Counted from the first letter of the stretch, positions 7,806-16,372 are shown. The stretch is DNA of 33,413 nt from Pseudomonadota bacterium (GCA_023416195.1 JAEZID010000053.1:1-33413), one strand, 5' to 3'. Notes: generated by a model from the sequence alone, not told the origin. Translations and numbers: made by a program.

Positions 7806-9902
7806 ATGTCCAGGATGCCGAAGATCGCCCTCTCTTTTCTCGCCGTGCCGTTGCTGGCGGCGCCGTCCATTGCGGCCGATGCCGCGCCGGACGCGCTGGC
7901 GCTGAAGCGGGTGCTGCTGTCCACCGGCGGTGTCGGGTATTTCGAGCATGAGGCGCGGGTGACCGGCGACGCCGCCCTGACGCTGGAGGTGCGGCGCGAT
8001 CAGGTGGACGACGTGCTGAAAAGCATCGTCGTGTACGACGACCGGGGCGGGGTCGGCACGGTCGGACTGCCGGGGCAGGAGCCGCTGGAAACCGCTTTCC
8101 GCGAACTGCCCTTCTCGCCGGACGACCTCGCCTCCCCCACCGCCGTGCTGAACGCGCTGAAGGGATCGGAAGTGCGCGCCCAGGGCGCACGGGAGGTGAC
8201 CGGCCGCCTGCTGTCGGTGACGGAGGAGACCGTTCAACTGCCGAACGGCGGCGGCACCGTCACGCGGCACCGGGTCAGCCTGATGACGGCGGACGGGCTG
8301 CGGCAGCTGGTGCTGGAGGAAACGGACTCGCTGCGCTTCACCGACCCGCGCGTGCAGGCGCAGCTGGACGCCGCGCTGGCCGCCGTCGCCGGCAACGCCG
8401 GCAAGGAGCGGCGGCGCCTGACCATCCGGACCACCGCGCCGAAGGACAGCCCGAACGCCGAGCGGACCGTGCGCGTCGCCTATGTCGTCGGTGCCCCGCT
8501 GTGGAAAGCCACCTACCGCCTGACCCTGCCGGACGCGCAATCCAAGACGGGCAGCTTGCAGGGCTGGGCCGTGCTGGAAAATCTGAGCGGCGAGGACTGG
8601 AACGGGGTGGAACTGTCGGTGGCATCGGGCAATCCGGTGACCTTCCGGCAGGCGCTCTACGACGCCTATTTCGTCAACCGCCCGACCGTCCCGGTGGAGG
8701 TGCTGGGCCGCGTGCTGCCCGCGCCCGACGAGGGGGCCGTCGCCGCCGACGTCATGGCGGAGAAATCCATGGCGCCGACCATGGCGCCGATGAACCGGGC
8801 GCAGATGGCCGCTCCGCCGGCGCCGATGGCCGCCCCCGCCCCCATGGCCGGCCCGGTCACGGGGATGAGCGCGATGGGCGCGCCGCAGCGCGCGGCCGAG
8901 ACGATGGCTGCCGAGAGCACGGACGCGACCGCCCAGGTGCTGTTCCGCTACCCGCAGCCGGTGACCGTGCCGAACGGCGGGACGCTGATGATGCCGATTG
9001 TGGCCCGCGCCGTTCCGGCTGAACGGCTGGCGCTGTACCAGCCGGGCACCCAGCCGCGTCACCCGCTGGCCGCCGTCCGGCTGAACAACGATCAGGGCGA
9101 CGGCGGGAATGGGGGGCTGCCGCCGGGAGTTCTGACGCTGTACGAGACGGTCGGGGGGGCTGCGGCCTATGTGGGCGACGCGCGGCTGGCGGCTCTTCCG
9201 GCCGGGGAAAGCCGGCTGCTGAGCTTCGCCGTCGATCAGGCGGTGACGGTGGACCGGTCGGAGCAGCCGAGCCGCAGCGTTTCCCGCGCCACGCTGGCCG
9301 ATGGCGTGTTGCAGCTGACCGTGACCGAGCGCCAGACCACCACCTACCGCATCGCCGGCGCCGCCCGCGAGGACCGCACGGTGATCGTCGAGCATCCGCG
9401 CCGGCCGGGGTGGGAGCTGGTCGAACCCACCGGCCCGGCGCCGGACAGCACCGCCACCGCCTATCGCCTGCCGGTGGCCGTGCCCGCCGGCAAGACGGTC
9501 AGCCTGACCGCGACGCTGGAACGCCCGCGCACCGACCGGCTGGGGCTGGTCGATCTGTCGCCGGAGCAGGTGCAGGCCTATGCGTCCTCCACCGAACTGC
9601 CGCCGGCCGTGCGCGAGGCGCTGGGCAAGGTTGCCGCGCTGCGCTCCGCCGTCGCGGAGAAGGAACGCCGCATCGCCGACATCGAGCGCGAGCAGGCCGA
9701 ACAGGCCAAGGAGCAGGAGCGGATGCGCCAGAACCTCGCCTCCCTGCCGCGCGACAGCGACCTGCACAAGCGCACGCTGACCAAGATGGGCGAGGCGGAA
9801 ACGCGGCTGGACACGCTGGCGCGCGATCTTGCCACGGCGCGGAAGGAGGCCGACGCGGCCCGCGCGACCTTGCGCGAGCAGGTGCGGGCGATGAGGCTTT
9901 AA
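7806..9902 (+). CDS. Secreted DUF4139-domain protein
   Basis: This 698-aa protein has a signal peptide (MSRMPKIALSFLAVPLLAA..., cleavage probably near SIA22). The middle and C-terminal parts look like the DUF4139 family: VAYVVGAPLWKATYRLTL, LQGWAVLENLSGEDWNGVEL and EDRTVIVEHPR. Between them (about 315-375) lies a Met/Ala/Pro-rich low-complexity linker with repeated MAAP/MAP units. The C-terminal 90 residues (about 605-695) form a long charged coiled coil. Family function is unknown to me; export to periplasm or outer surface is likely. The start at 7806 has GGGAGAA upstream; a longer frame starting at 7761 would put 15 residues before the signal peptide. Its TAA overlaps the TAA of the convergent dedA gene (TTAA). 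Confidence 0.85.
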   Translation: MSRMPKIALSFLAVPLLAAPSIAADAAPDALALKRVLLSTGGVGYFEHEARVTGDAALTLEVRRDQVDDVLKSIVVYDDRGGVGTVGLPGQEPLETAFRELPFSPDDLASPTAVLNALKGSEVRAQGAREVTGRLLSVTEETVQLPNGGGTVTRHRVSLMTADGLRQLVLEETDSLRFTDPRVQAQLDAALAAVAGNAGKERRRLTIRTTAPKDSPNAERTVRVAYVVGAPLWKATYRLTLPDAQSKTGSLQGWAVLENLSGEDWNGVELSVASGNPVTFRQALYDAYFVNRPTVPVEVLGRVLPAPDEGAVAADVMAEKSMAPTMAPMNRAQMAAPPAPMAAPAPMAGPVTGMSAMGAPQRAAETMAAESTDATAQVLFRYPQPVTVPNGGTLMMPIVARAVPAERLALYQPGTQPRHPLAAVRLNNDQGDGGNGGLPPGVLTLYETVGGAAAYVGDARLAALPAGESRLLSFAVDQAVTVDRSEQPSRSVSRATLADGVLQLTVTERQTTTYRIAGAAREDRTVIVEHPRRPGWELVEPTGPAPDSTATAYRLPVAVPAGKTVSLTATLERPRTDRLGLVDLSPEQVQAYASSTELPPAVREALGKVAALRSAVAEKERRIADIEREQAEQAKEQERMRQNLASLPRDSDLHKRTLTKMGEAETRLDTLARDLATARKEADAARATLREQVRAMRL

Positions 9903-10519
9903 CCGGATTCCTTGGGGCGGGCTTCCTTGGGGCGAAAGGTGATGACCCGGTAGACGTACCAGACGGCGACCGCGCCGAGGACGAGGTTGGACACCGGATT
10001 CACCCAGCCGGCGACCTTCTGGTGCTGGTCTTCCAGCAGATAGCCGCTCCCGGCGAGGAACGCCGACCAGATCGCCGTTCCCGCCGCGGAGTAGATCAGG
10101 AAGCGCACCAGCGCCATGCCGGCGATCCCCGCCGGGATGGAGATCAGCGTCCGCACCGCCGGAATCAGGCGCCCGAAGAACACCGACGCCCCGCAATGCC
10201 GCTGGAACCAGTTGGCGGCGTCGTCGATCTCCCCCGGCCCCAGGGTCAGCCAGCGCCCATGACGGGCGGCGAGGCGCTTCAACCGCTCGCAGCCGAGCCA
10301 GCGGCCCACATAGTACCAGAACAGCGCCCCGGCGACCGAACCGGCCGTGCCCGCCAGCACCACCAGCGCGAGGCTGAGTTCGCCGCGCGCGGCGGTGAAG
10401 CCCGCCAGCGGCATGATCAGTTCCGACGGAATCGGCGGGAACAGGTTCTCCACCAGCATCAGGACCGCGATGCCGAGATAGCCGGTCTGTTCCACCATCC
10501 GCGTGATCCAGTCAAACAC
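9899..10519 (-). CDS. DedA-family membrane protein
   Basis: This 206-aa inner-membrane protein of the DedA/SNARE-associated (VTT) family shows NLFPPIPSELIMPLAGF near the N-terminus and the conserved FFGRLIPAVRTLISIPAGIAGM, followed by two more helices. DedA relatives are flippases or transporters for undecaprenyl phosphate or phospholipids and affect membrane homeostasis (known for relatives). I chose the GTG at 10519, preceded by GGAGG at 4-5 nt; an ATG at 10549 gives 216 aa but has no ribosome site. The stop codon overlaps that of the convergent DUF4139 gene. Substrate cannot be read from the sequence. Confidence 0.88.
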   Translation of the reverse strand: MFDWITRMVEQTGYLGIAVLMLVENLFPPIPSELIMPLAGFTAARGELSLALVVLAGTAGSVAGALFWYYVGRWLGCERLKRLAARHGRWLTLGPGEIDDAANWFQRHCGASVFFGRLIPAVRTLISIPAGIAGMALVRFLIYSAAGTAIWSAFLAGSGYLLEDQHQKVAGWVNPVSNLVLGAVAVWYVYRVITFRPKEARPKESG

Positions 10520-10592
10520 GTCGCCTCCTTCAGCGCTTGTGCATGACAAAACCCCGCGCGGGCGAAACGTTCCCTGGCGGCCGTCCGTGGGC

Positions 10593-11075
10593 CTACGCCG
10601 CCTTGTCGATCGTCGTGCCGCTGCAATAGGCCCACTCGTCGCCTTGCAGGCCGAAGAACAGCGCGACCGGCTGCTTGCCGGAGCGGTCGATGACGACGCG
10701 GAAGCGGCTGCCGGTGCAGGCGCCGGCCGGCTGCTTCTGGTAGGGAAGCCGGACGTGCTTGGACTTCAGGCAGCTGTCGGCGGCCTTCGGCGGCGTGCCG
10801 GCGGCGTCGATCCTCTTGCCGTTCAGGACCATGTAGTAGTTGGTCGCCTGCCCGCCCCGCATCTCGGCCTTGACCTCGATCTTGCCGAAGCGGGATTTGT
10901 AGAGGCCGGCGTCCTGCTCCCCGTCCGGGGCGCCGGGCGGGATCGGCCGGAAGGAGATGGCAGCGCAGGCCGGCGGCTCCTTCTCGGCGTGGGCCGGCGA
11001 TGACAGCGCGATGGACAGCGGAACGGCGGCGATGCCCGCGAGGAGCAGGGCACCGGAAAGACGCGACGGCGACAT
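10593..11075 (-). CDS. Small secreted protein with four cysteines, unknown function
   Basis: This 160-aa protein has a clear signal peptide (begins MSPSRLSGALLLAGIAAVPL; cleavage probably after AHA30). The mature part holds four cysteines (CAAIS, DSCLKSK, AGACTGSR, AYCSGTT) that could form two disulfides, in line with a periplasmic location. I do not recognise the family. The ATG at 11075 has GGGGGAT 7-8 nt upstream; an in-frame ATG five codons earlier (11090) has none. It lies downstream of the thioesterase (35-bp gap, same strand) and could be co-transcribed. Confidence 0.7.
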   Translation of the reverse strand: MSPSRLSGALLLAGIAAVPLSIALSSPAHAEKEPPACAAISFRPIPPGAPDGEQDAGLYKSRFGKIEVKAEMRGGQATNYYMVLNGKRIDAAGTPPKAADSCLKSKHVRLPYQKQPAGACTGSRFRVVIDRSGKQPVALFFGLQGDEWAYCSGTTIDKAA

Positions 11076-11110
11076 TCGAATATCCCCCATGGCTGAAACG
11101 GGAACCGGGT

Positions 11111-11554
11111 TCAGGCGGGCATCTGGCAGAAGCAGGTCTGCTGCATGATCGCGCAGTCCTTCTCCACACCGCCGTCGAGCATGGACACCTCGACGCTGGT
11201 GACGGTCAGCGTGCGGCCCGGTTTCAACACGCGGGCGCGGGCGATCATCACCTCGCCCTTGGCCGGGGACATCAGGTTGACCTTGAACTCCACCGCCAGA
11301 ACCTCGCTGCCGGCCGGCATCAGGGTGAAGGCGGCGTAACCGCCGGCGTTGTCGGCCAGGGTCGAGACCATACCCGCGTGAAAGAAGCCGTGCTGCTGCG
11401 TCAGGTCGGCGCGGAACGGCAGGCGCATCTCGCAGAAGCCGGGCTCCACGCGCGTCAGCTCGATCCCCAGCGTCTGGCAGATCGGCTGGCGGTCGAAGCT
11501 GGCGCGGATGCGCGCTTCCCAATCGGGATCGCGGGGCTCGAAACGCTTGGTCAA
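11111..11554 (-). CDS. PaaI-family hotdog thioesterase
   Basis: This 147-aa single-hotdog protein has the active-site region QHGFFHAGMVSTLADNAGGY (residues 54-73), the HGG/HxG-type signature of PaaI/YdiI-like acyl-CoA thioesterases. It would hydrolyse a CoA thioester in the cytosol; the acyl group is unknown. The start codon is TTG (11554), with AAGGA 8 nt upstream and no ATG before residue 42, which is too late for the fold. It follows thiG by 53 bp on the same strand and may share the riboswitch-controlled transcript, though nothing ties it to thiamine. Confidence 0.85.
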   Translation of the reverse strand: MTKRFEPRDPDWEARIRASFDRQPICQTLGIELTRVEPGFCEMRLPFRADLTQQHGFFHAGMVSTLADNAGGYAAFTLMPAGSEVLAVEFKVNLMSPAKGEVMIARARVLKPGRTLTVTSVEVSMLDGGVEKDCAIMQQTCFCQMPA

Positions 11555-11607
11555 GGCAGGGTCCTTCCGGTTGCGGTGGCGTGAGCGGCCCCTACCCTGC
11601 GCCAGCC

Positions 11608-12381
11608 TTACGTTCCGATCAAGCCAAGCTGCGGGCTGGACGGTTCGGCGAAGGCCCGCTTGGGCATGCGGCCCGCCTGACGCGCCGCCCGTCCGGCGGA
11701 CACGGCGTCGCGCATCGCCGCCGCCATGCGCACCGGGTCACGCGCCTTGGACACGGCGGTGTTCAGCAGCACGGCGGCACAGCCAAGCTCCATCGCCAGC
11801 GCCGCGTCCGACGCCGTGCCGATGCCGGCGTCCAGCACCACGGGGACCGGGCTGCGCGCGCAGATGGTCTCGATGGCGTGCGGGTTGCGGATGCCAAGGC
11901 CGGAGCCGATGAAGGCCCCCAGCGGCATCACCGCCGCCGCGCCGAGGTCCGCCAGCTTGCGGCAGGTGACGGGATCGTCGTTGCAGTAGGGCAGCACGGT
12001 GAAGCCGTCGGCCACCAGTTCCTCGGTGGCGCGCAACAGCTCCTCCACGTCGGGGTAGAGCAGTTCGCGGTCGCCGATGACCTCCAGCTTGACCCAGTCG
12101 GTGCCCAGCGCCTCGCGCGCCAGCTGGGCGGTCAGCACCGCTTCGCGGGCGGTCAGGCAGCCGGCGGTGTTGGGGAGAAGGCCGACGCGGCCGCCCAGCA
12201 CGTCCACAAGGCTTTCCGAATAGCCGTCCAGGCTGATCCGGCGGATGGCGACGGTGGCGAGTTCGGTGCCGCTGGCCTCCAGCGAATCGAGCATGACCTG
12301 CTGGTTCGGGTAACCGGCGGTGCCGAGGAACAGCCGCGACCGGAAGGTCCGGCCGGCGATGGTGAGGGTGTCGTCCTGCAT
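11608..12381 (-). CDS. thiG: Thiazole synthase ThiG
   Basis: This 257-aa protein is full length for ThiG, the TIM-barrel enzyme that joins deoxyxylulose 5-phosphate, ThiS thiocarboxylate sulfur and dehydroglycine into the thiazole phosphate of thiamine. Visible signatures are FLGTAGYPN (18-26), LLPNTAGC (68-75), DWVKLEVIGD with the Schiff-base lysine Lys98, and VPVVLDAGIGTASDAALAMELG in the phosphate-binding region. AGAGGA lies 6-7 nt before the ATG. It is the third gene of thiO-thiS-thiG, 12 bp after thiS. The dehydroglycine comes from glycine oxidase ThiO, which fits an aerobic pathway. Confidence 0.97.
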   Translation of the reverse strand: MQDDTLTIAGRTFRSRLFLGTAGYPNQQVMLDSLEASGTELATVAIRRISLDGYSESLVDVLGGRVGLLPNTAGCLTAREAVLTAQLAREALGTDWVKLEVIGDRELLYPDVEELLRATEELVADGFTVLPYCNDDPVTCRKLADLGAAAVMPLGAFIGSGLGIRNPHAIETICARSPVPVVLDAGIGTASDAALAMELGCAAVLLNTAVSKARDPVRMAAAMRDAVSAGRAARQAGRMPKRAFAEPSSPQLGLIGT

Positions 12382-12393
12382 GGGGATGTCCTC

Positions 12394-12603
12394 TCAGCCG
12401 CCCTGGATGGGGCGGACGATCTCGATGGTGTCGCCGGGGGAGAGCGGGGTTTCCGCCCAGCGGCGCGACGGCAGCACGGCCCCGTTCAGCGCCACGGCCA
12501 CGCCGCGCGCGCCGGGGACGATGCCGCGTTCGGCCAGAAGCGCCGCGACGGTCGCGGCGGTGACCGCCTCGGGCCGGCCGTTGATCTGGATGGTCGCGCT
12601 CAT
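12394..12603 (-). CDS. thiS: Sulfur carrier protein ThiS
   Basis: This 69-aa ubiquitin-like protein ends in the obligatory GlyGly (IVRPIQGG) that ThiF adenylates and that is converted to a thiocarboxylate, the sulfur donor for ThiG. It begins MSATIQINGRPEAV and contains VAVALNGAVLPS, as in other ThiS proteins. The ATG overlaps the stop of thiO (ATGA), so the two are translationally coupled. No ThiF-like activating enzyme is encoded in the window and must come from elsewhere. Confidence 0.95.
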   Translation of the reverse strand: MSATIQINGRPEAVTAATVAALLAERGIVPGARGVAVALNGAVLPSRRWAETPLSPGDTIEIVRPIQGG

Positions 12604-13781
12604 GCGGCGGCTCCCTTGGGCTGGAAGCGGGTGATGGCGAAGGGGCGGATCACCGGGTCGGTTTCGCCGGTCAGGATCAGCGTCGCCACCGAATCGGCGG
12701 TGACCGGGGTCAGCAGGATGCCGTTGCGGTGATGCCCGGTGGCGAGGATCAGGCCGTCGATGTCCGACTGACCGAGGATGGGGGCGTCGTCGCGGCTGCC
12801 GGGGCGGAAGCCGGCCCAGCTTTCCTCGATGGGCAGTTCGGCGATGCCCGGCAGGGCGCGCCACGCGCCTTCCAGAAGGGCGAACTGGCCGCCAGCCGTC
12901 AGGCGGTCGTCGAAGCCGCGCTCCTCGGTGGTGGCGCCGATCAGGAGGCGTCCGTCGAGGCGCGGGATCAGGTAGGTGCCGGGCGTCCACACGACGTGGC
13001 GGAGCAAGGGCAACCGCTCGTCCATGCGGACGCAGATCATCTGGCCCTTGATGGGACGAACGGGGACGGGTGGCAGGCCATCGATGCGGCCGGACCCGAC
13101 ATTTCCAGACCATGCCCCGGCCGCCAGAACGACGCGGTCGGCCTCGATCACCGTGTCGCCGACGCGGACGCCCGTGACGCGGCCGTTCCGGACCTCGACG
13201 CGGGTGACGTCGGCGTGCTCGTGCACCCGGCCGCCGGCCTTGAGCACGGCCGCGTGCAGGGCGGCGGCGAGCTTGCGGTTGTCGACCTGATGGTCCTCGC
13301 GGCAATAGAGCGCGCCGGCCACGCCGGGTTGCAGGTAGGGTTCGCGGCGGCGGACCTCGGCGCCGGTCAGCCACTCCACCGGCAGGCCGAGCCTGGTCTG
13401 GAAGTCGTGGAGGAAGCGCACCTTGGCCGCGTCGTCGGCGTTCAGCGCGATGACCATGGTGCCTTCGGTGCGCAATTCCACCGACTGGCCGGTGGCCGCC
13501 TCCAGCTCCGCCGCGAAGGCGGGCCAGAGGGCTTGCGACGCGCGCGTCAGAGGGAGAAGGCTTTCCTCGCCCGGTTCGGTCTCCACGCAGGCGGCGAGCA
13601 TGCCGCCGGCCGCGTGGCTGGCCCCGCGCCCGGCGGCGCACCGGTCGAAGACATCGACGCGGCAACCGGCGGACGCCAGACGCCACGCGATGGACAGGCC
13701 GATGACCCCGGCGCCGATGACGGCGACGGAAAGATCGGAAGACGGTGACGGGATTCGTGGCGCGGACGGCGCGATGACCAT
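12600..13781 (-). CDS. thiO: Glycine oxidase ThiO
   Basis: This 393-aa FAD-dependent oxidase of the DAO family has the dinucleotide motif VIGAGVIGLSIA (21-32), followed by the acidic end of the second strand (VDVFDR), and a C-terminal FAD region LILATGHHRNGILLTP. It oxidises glycine to the imine used by ThiG. It is the first gene of the thiamine operon, directly downstream of a TPP riboswitch. Its ribosome site (GGGAG, about 13788-13793) lies only a few bases after the end of the aptamer, so ligand binding can hide it. The 15 N-terminal residues before the first strand are a little longer than usual. Confidence 0.95.
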   Translation of the reverse strand: MVIAPSAPRIPSPSSDLSVAVIGAGVIGLSIAWRLASAGCRVDVFDRCAAGRGASHAAGGMLAACVETEPGEESLLPLTRASQALWPAFAAELEAATGQSVELRTEGTMVIALNADDAAKVRFLHDFQTRLGLPVEWLTGAEVRRREPYLQPGVAGALYCREDHQVDNRKLAAALHAAVLKAGGRVHEHADVTRVEVRNGRVTGVRVGDTVIEADRVVLAAGAWSGNVGSGRIDGLPPVPVRPIKGQMICVRMDERLPLLRHVVWTPGTYLIPRLDGRLLIGATTEERGFDDRLTAGGQFALLEGAWRALPGIAELPIEESWAGFRPGSRDDAPILGQSDIDGLILATGHHRNGILLTPVTADSVATLILTGETDPVIRPFAITRFQPKGAAA

Positions 13782-13795
13782 GCGGCGGCTCCCTT

Positions 13796-13868
13796 CGCTG
13801 GCATTATCCAGACAGGTTCGTTGGGTGTGATCTCAGCCACGCGGCGGACCCGCGCAGCACCCCAGCCA
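13796..13868 (-). promoter_or_regulatory. TPP riboswitch (thi box)
   Basis: Read on the minus strand, the region has all conserved thi-box blocks in order: GGGGTGC, then GGCTGAGATCACACCC, then GAACCTG, then CTGGATAATGCCAGCG. The CTGAGA block binds the pyrimidine of thiamine pyrophosphate, and the GGATAATGCCAG block the pyrophosphate helix. It ends about 15 nt before the ATG of thiO and directly abuts the ribosome site, which favours translational control, as is usual in Gram-negative bacteria. No terminator T-run follows. Confidence 0.95.
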
Positions 13869-13909
13869 ATGCCCGGATCATCCGGAAACGCCGCCCGATT
13901 TGCAACCCC

Positions 13910-15349
13910 TTAAAGAAGGATCGCCGCTGCAAGCCCCAGGAAGGCGAAGAAGCCGACCACGTCGGTGATGGTGGTCAGGAACACCGAGCTGGCCACCGCC
14001 GGGTCGATGCCCATCTTGTCCAGCCCGATCGGGATCAGCACGCCGAACAGGCCGGCGATGAACAGGTTGATGACGAGGGCGCAGGCGATGACCCCGCCGA
14101 TCATGGGCGAGAACCAGAAGGCGGCGATCAGGCCGACCAGCCCCGCGAAGACCGCGCCGTTGATGAGGCCGACCAGCATCTCCTTCCCCACCACGCGCAG
14201 CGCGTTGGAGGAGGACAGCTCGTGCGTCGCCAGCGCGCGGACGGCGACGGTCAAAGCCTGGGTGCCGGCGTTGCCGCCCATGGACGCGACGATGGGCATC
14301 AGCACGGCCAGCGCCACGATCTGCTCGATGGTCGCCTCGAACAGCGAGATGACGCCCGCCGCCAGGAAGGCGGTGACCAGATTGAGCCCCAGCCATCCCA
14401 CGCGCGATTTGACGATGTCGCCGACGCCGCTGAACACGCCGGTGTCGCCGACGCCGCCCAGCTTGCGGATGTCGTCCTCCGCCTCCTCGTCGATGATGTG
14501 CACCACGTCGTCCACGGTGATGACGCCGATCAGCCGCCCGCCGGCGTCGACCACGGGGGCGGACACCAGGGCGTACTGGCGGAAGAGGTTCGCCACCTCC
14601 TCCTGGTCCATGGTGGCGGGGATGGCGTCCACCTCCTCCGTCACCAGATCGGCGATGCGGGCGGAGCGCTTCTGGCGCAGCAGACGGGATAGCGGCACCG
14701 CGCCCACAACCCGGTGCATGGGGTCCACGACGAAGATGTCGTAGAAGTCCTCCGGCAGCTCGTCGGTGGCGGCGCGGACATAGTCGATGGTCTTGCCCAC
14801 CGTCCAGAACTGCGGCACGGCCACCAGATCGCGCTGCATCAGGCGGCCGGCGGTGTATTCGTCGTAGGTCAGGTTTTCCTGGACCAGCGCGCGGTCTTCG
14901 GCCGGCAGGTTTTCCAGGATTTCCCGCCGCGTCTCCTCGTCCAGATCCTCGATGACGTCGACGGCGTCGTCGGTGTCCAGCTCGGCGACGGCGGCGGCCA
15001 GCTCCTTCGGCTCGAACAGCTCCACGACCTCTTCGCGCAGGTCGGGGTTGAGGTGGGTCAGCACCTCGCCGTCGAAGCCGGGGCGCAACGCCTCGATCAG
15101 CCGTTCGCGGTCGTCATGGCCCAGCTGTTCGATCAGGTCGGCGATGTCGGCCGGGTGCAGACCGTCCAGCCGGGCGCGCAGATCGTCCGGGCGGCCGGCG
15201 TTCAGAAGCTCCACCACCTCTTCGACGAACTCCGGCTCGACGCCGTAGGCACGCTCTTCCTCCCCCTCTTCGCGCGGCTGTTGCGGGCGCTCGGCTGGGC
15301 GCGGCTCATCGTCCGGGATACGGTTCGGTTCCTGGGGGTCGGCGTGCAT
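13910..15349 (-). CDS. mgtE: Magnesium channel/transporter MgtE
   Basis: This 479-aa protein has the complete MgtE layout: an acidic N domain with LHPADIADLIEQL and LDTDDAVDVIEDL (about 35-170), a CBS pair (about 175-300, with FYDIFVVDPMHRVVGAVPLSRLL and LIGVITVDDVVHIIDEEAEDD) and five C-terminal membrane helices including PIVASMGGNAGTQALTVAVR, the pore signature. Mg2+ binding to the cytosolic domains closes the pore in characterised homologues. The start at 15349 has GGGAGGG 8 nt upstream; the N-terminal 35 residues are Pro/Glu-rich and probably disordered. It lies on the same strand as the thi operon, but the riboswitch separates the two units. Confidence 0.95.
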   Translation of the reverse strand: MHADPQEPNRIPDDEPRPAERPQQPREEGEEERAYGVEPEFVEEVVELLNAGRPDDLRARLDGLHPADIADLIEQLGHDDRERLIEALRPGFDGEVLTHLNPDLREEVVELFEPKELAAAVAELDTDDAVDVIEDLDEETRREILENLPAEDRALVQENLTYDEYTAGRLMQRDLVAVPQFWTVGKTIDYVRAATDELPEDFYDIFVVDPMHRVVGAVPLSRLLRQKRSARIADLVTEEVDAIPATMDQEEVANLFRQYALVSAPVVDAGGRLIGVITVDDVVHIIDEEAEDDIRKLGGVGDTGVFSGVGDIVKSRVGWLGLNLVTAFLAAGVISLFEATIEQIVALAVLMPIVASMGGNAGTQALTVAVRALATHELSSSNALRVVGKEMLVGLINGAVFAGLVGLIAAFWFSPMIGGVIACALVINLFIAGLFGVLIPIGLDKMGIDPAVASSVFLTTITDVVGFFAFLGLAAAILL

Positions 15350-15736
15350 GGCGGCACCCTCCCTTAACGATGGCAACGCACCGTGACGGCATGGTCCAGG
15401 GAACGGTCGGCCATGGCGCACCGGCGTTTGCGGGTTGGGGGATCCCCGGTTGCGGAAAGCCGGGGCGCCCACCGAATATAGGTGCTCAACCGCTTTGTCC
15501 AGCGCGGCAAACGGCGGTGCGGAAGGGTGGAGAGCGTCGCCCCGCGGCGTTGCCGCGCCGCAGGATTTTGGTCAGCGTTCCTGGCGCAAGCCTTGCGCCG
15601 CACCGGAACTTGGGGCACCCATAAGGTGCGCCCGCCTTCCGGCCCCCGGCTTCTGCTCCCGAGCTTTTGCCCCAAGCTTTTGCCGGGGGCCTGCGGTCAC
15701 GGCGGCGCGACGGCACCTCAACGAGCGGGAAGACCG
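15350..15736. other. Intergenic region with hairpins between mgtE and the STAS gene
   Basis: About 390 bp without a convincing gene. On the minus strand there is a TATATT box (15475-15480) with a TGGACA 15 nt upstream (15496-15501), a possible mgtE promoter, and a CCCCGG/CCGGGG hairpin (15444-15465) in the mgtE leader. I do not recognise a Mg2+ riboswitch. On the plus strand, before the STAS gene, a perfect 10-bp inverted repeat (15641-15650 with 15682-15691) and a smaller one (15615-15629) occur, with AGCTTTTGCC repeated in the loop. Confidence 0.4.
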
Positions 15737-16039
15737 ATGGAGTACGCCTTTACCGACGTCGATGGCCAGGAAGGCATTCTCCTGTCGGGGCGCTTCACCT
15801 ACGACGACAGCCGCAAGTTCCACGACATGCTCGGGCAGTGGGACTTCGCTGCCCGGCAGCGGGTCAATCTGGATCTGCGCTTCCTGACCTTCATCGATTC
15901 CGCGGCCATCGGCATGCTGTTCATCCTCGCCAACCGCTGCCGCGATGCGAAGGGCCAGGTGGCGGTTTACGGGGCGCAACCCTACATCGCGCAGACGCTG
16001 CGCCGCGTGGCGATGGACCAGTATGTGGAGTTCCGCTGA
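15737..16039 (+). CDS. STAS-domain protein (anti-sigma factor antagonist type)
   Basis: This 100-aa single STAS domain has the phosphorylation-site signature FIDSAAIGMLFIL (53-65, Ser55), as in SpoIIAA/RsbV-like antagonists, where a partner kinase phosphorylates the serine to control partner switching. No anti-sigma kinase or phosphatase gene lies next to it. The start at 15737 has GCGGGAAGA upstream and lies at the beginning of the domain. A possible leader hairpin precedes it. Likely role: regulation of a stress sigma factor or of surface/chemotaxis output (inference from family). Confidence 0.88.
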   Translation: MEYAFTDVDGQEGILLSGRFTYDDSRKFHDMLGQWDFAARQRVNLDLRFLTFIDSAAIGMLFILANRCRDAKGQVAVYGAQPYIAQTLRRVAMDQYVEFR

Positions 16040-16077
16040 GGGGCCGGGGGCTTTGCGGGCATGCGCCATGCGCATAC

Positions 16078-16124
16078 GAAAAAGCCCGCTTCAGTCCGTT
16101 CCGGACCGGCGGGCTTTTTTCGTT
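16078..16124 (+). terminator. Bidirectional rho-independent terminator
   Basis: AAAAAGCCCGC (16079-16089) pairs with GCGGGCTTTTTT (about 16109-16120), flanking an inner CCGTTCCGG-type loop. The T run follows on the plus strand and an A run (T on the minus strand) precedes, so it can end both the STAS transcript and the leftward tRNA-Leu transcript. Confidence 0.85.
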
Positions 16125-16158
16125 TTGCCGCCCCCAATCGCCCGAAGGCGTTTGGAGG

Positions 16159-16245
16159 TGGTGCGGTCGAGAAGACTCGAACTTCCACTCCGGTTAAGGA
16201 ACAGCGACCTCAACGCTGCGCGTCTACCAATTCCGCCACGACCGC
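16159..16245 (-). tRNA. tRNA-Leu (anticodon GAG)
   Basis: The 87-nt minus-strand sequence folds as a class II tRNA. The acceptor stem GCGGTCG pairs with CGACCGC, followed by A and an encoded CCA. The D-arm reads GGCGGAATTGGTAGACGC, the anticodon arm is CAGCG-TTGAGGT-CGCTG with anticodon GAG, a variable arm follows (TGTTCCTTAACCGGAG), and the T-arm has GTTCGAGTC. The long variable arm and the identity features fit leucine, decoding CUC/CUU. Confidence 0.97.
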
Positions 16246-16372
16246 ACGAGGCTGGTAGGTCCCGACGAGTCGATTGCTCTTGTCATCGGGTGGTGCGGGG
16301 GAATACCAGATCCCCAACGCCCGATCAAGCGGCCTCTGGCCTTTTCCGAAAAGAAAGTCTTCCGAGCCCTCC

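Noticed and set aside
7614..10196. Long minus-strand open frame of about 860 codons
   Set aside because: Antisense to the DUF4139 gene and overlapping dedA; no start signal and Arg/Gly/His-rich composition.
15350..15474. Mg2+ riboswitch in front of mgtE
   Set aside because: Only a short CCCCGG hairpin is seen; none of the M-box or yybP-ykoY conserved blocks could be found.
16246..16372. LipB extended N-terminus starting at 16274
   Set aside because: The added 33 residues overlap the tRNA leader, are not family-like, and LipB length is right from 16373.
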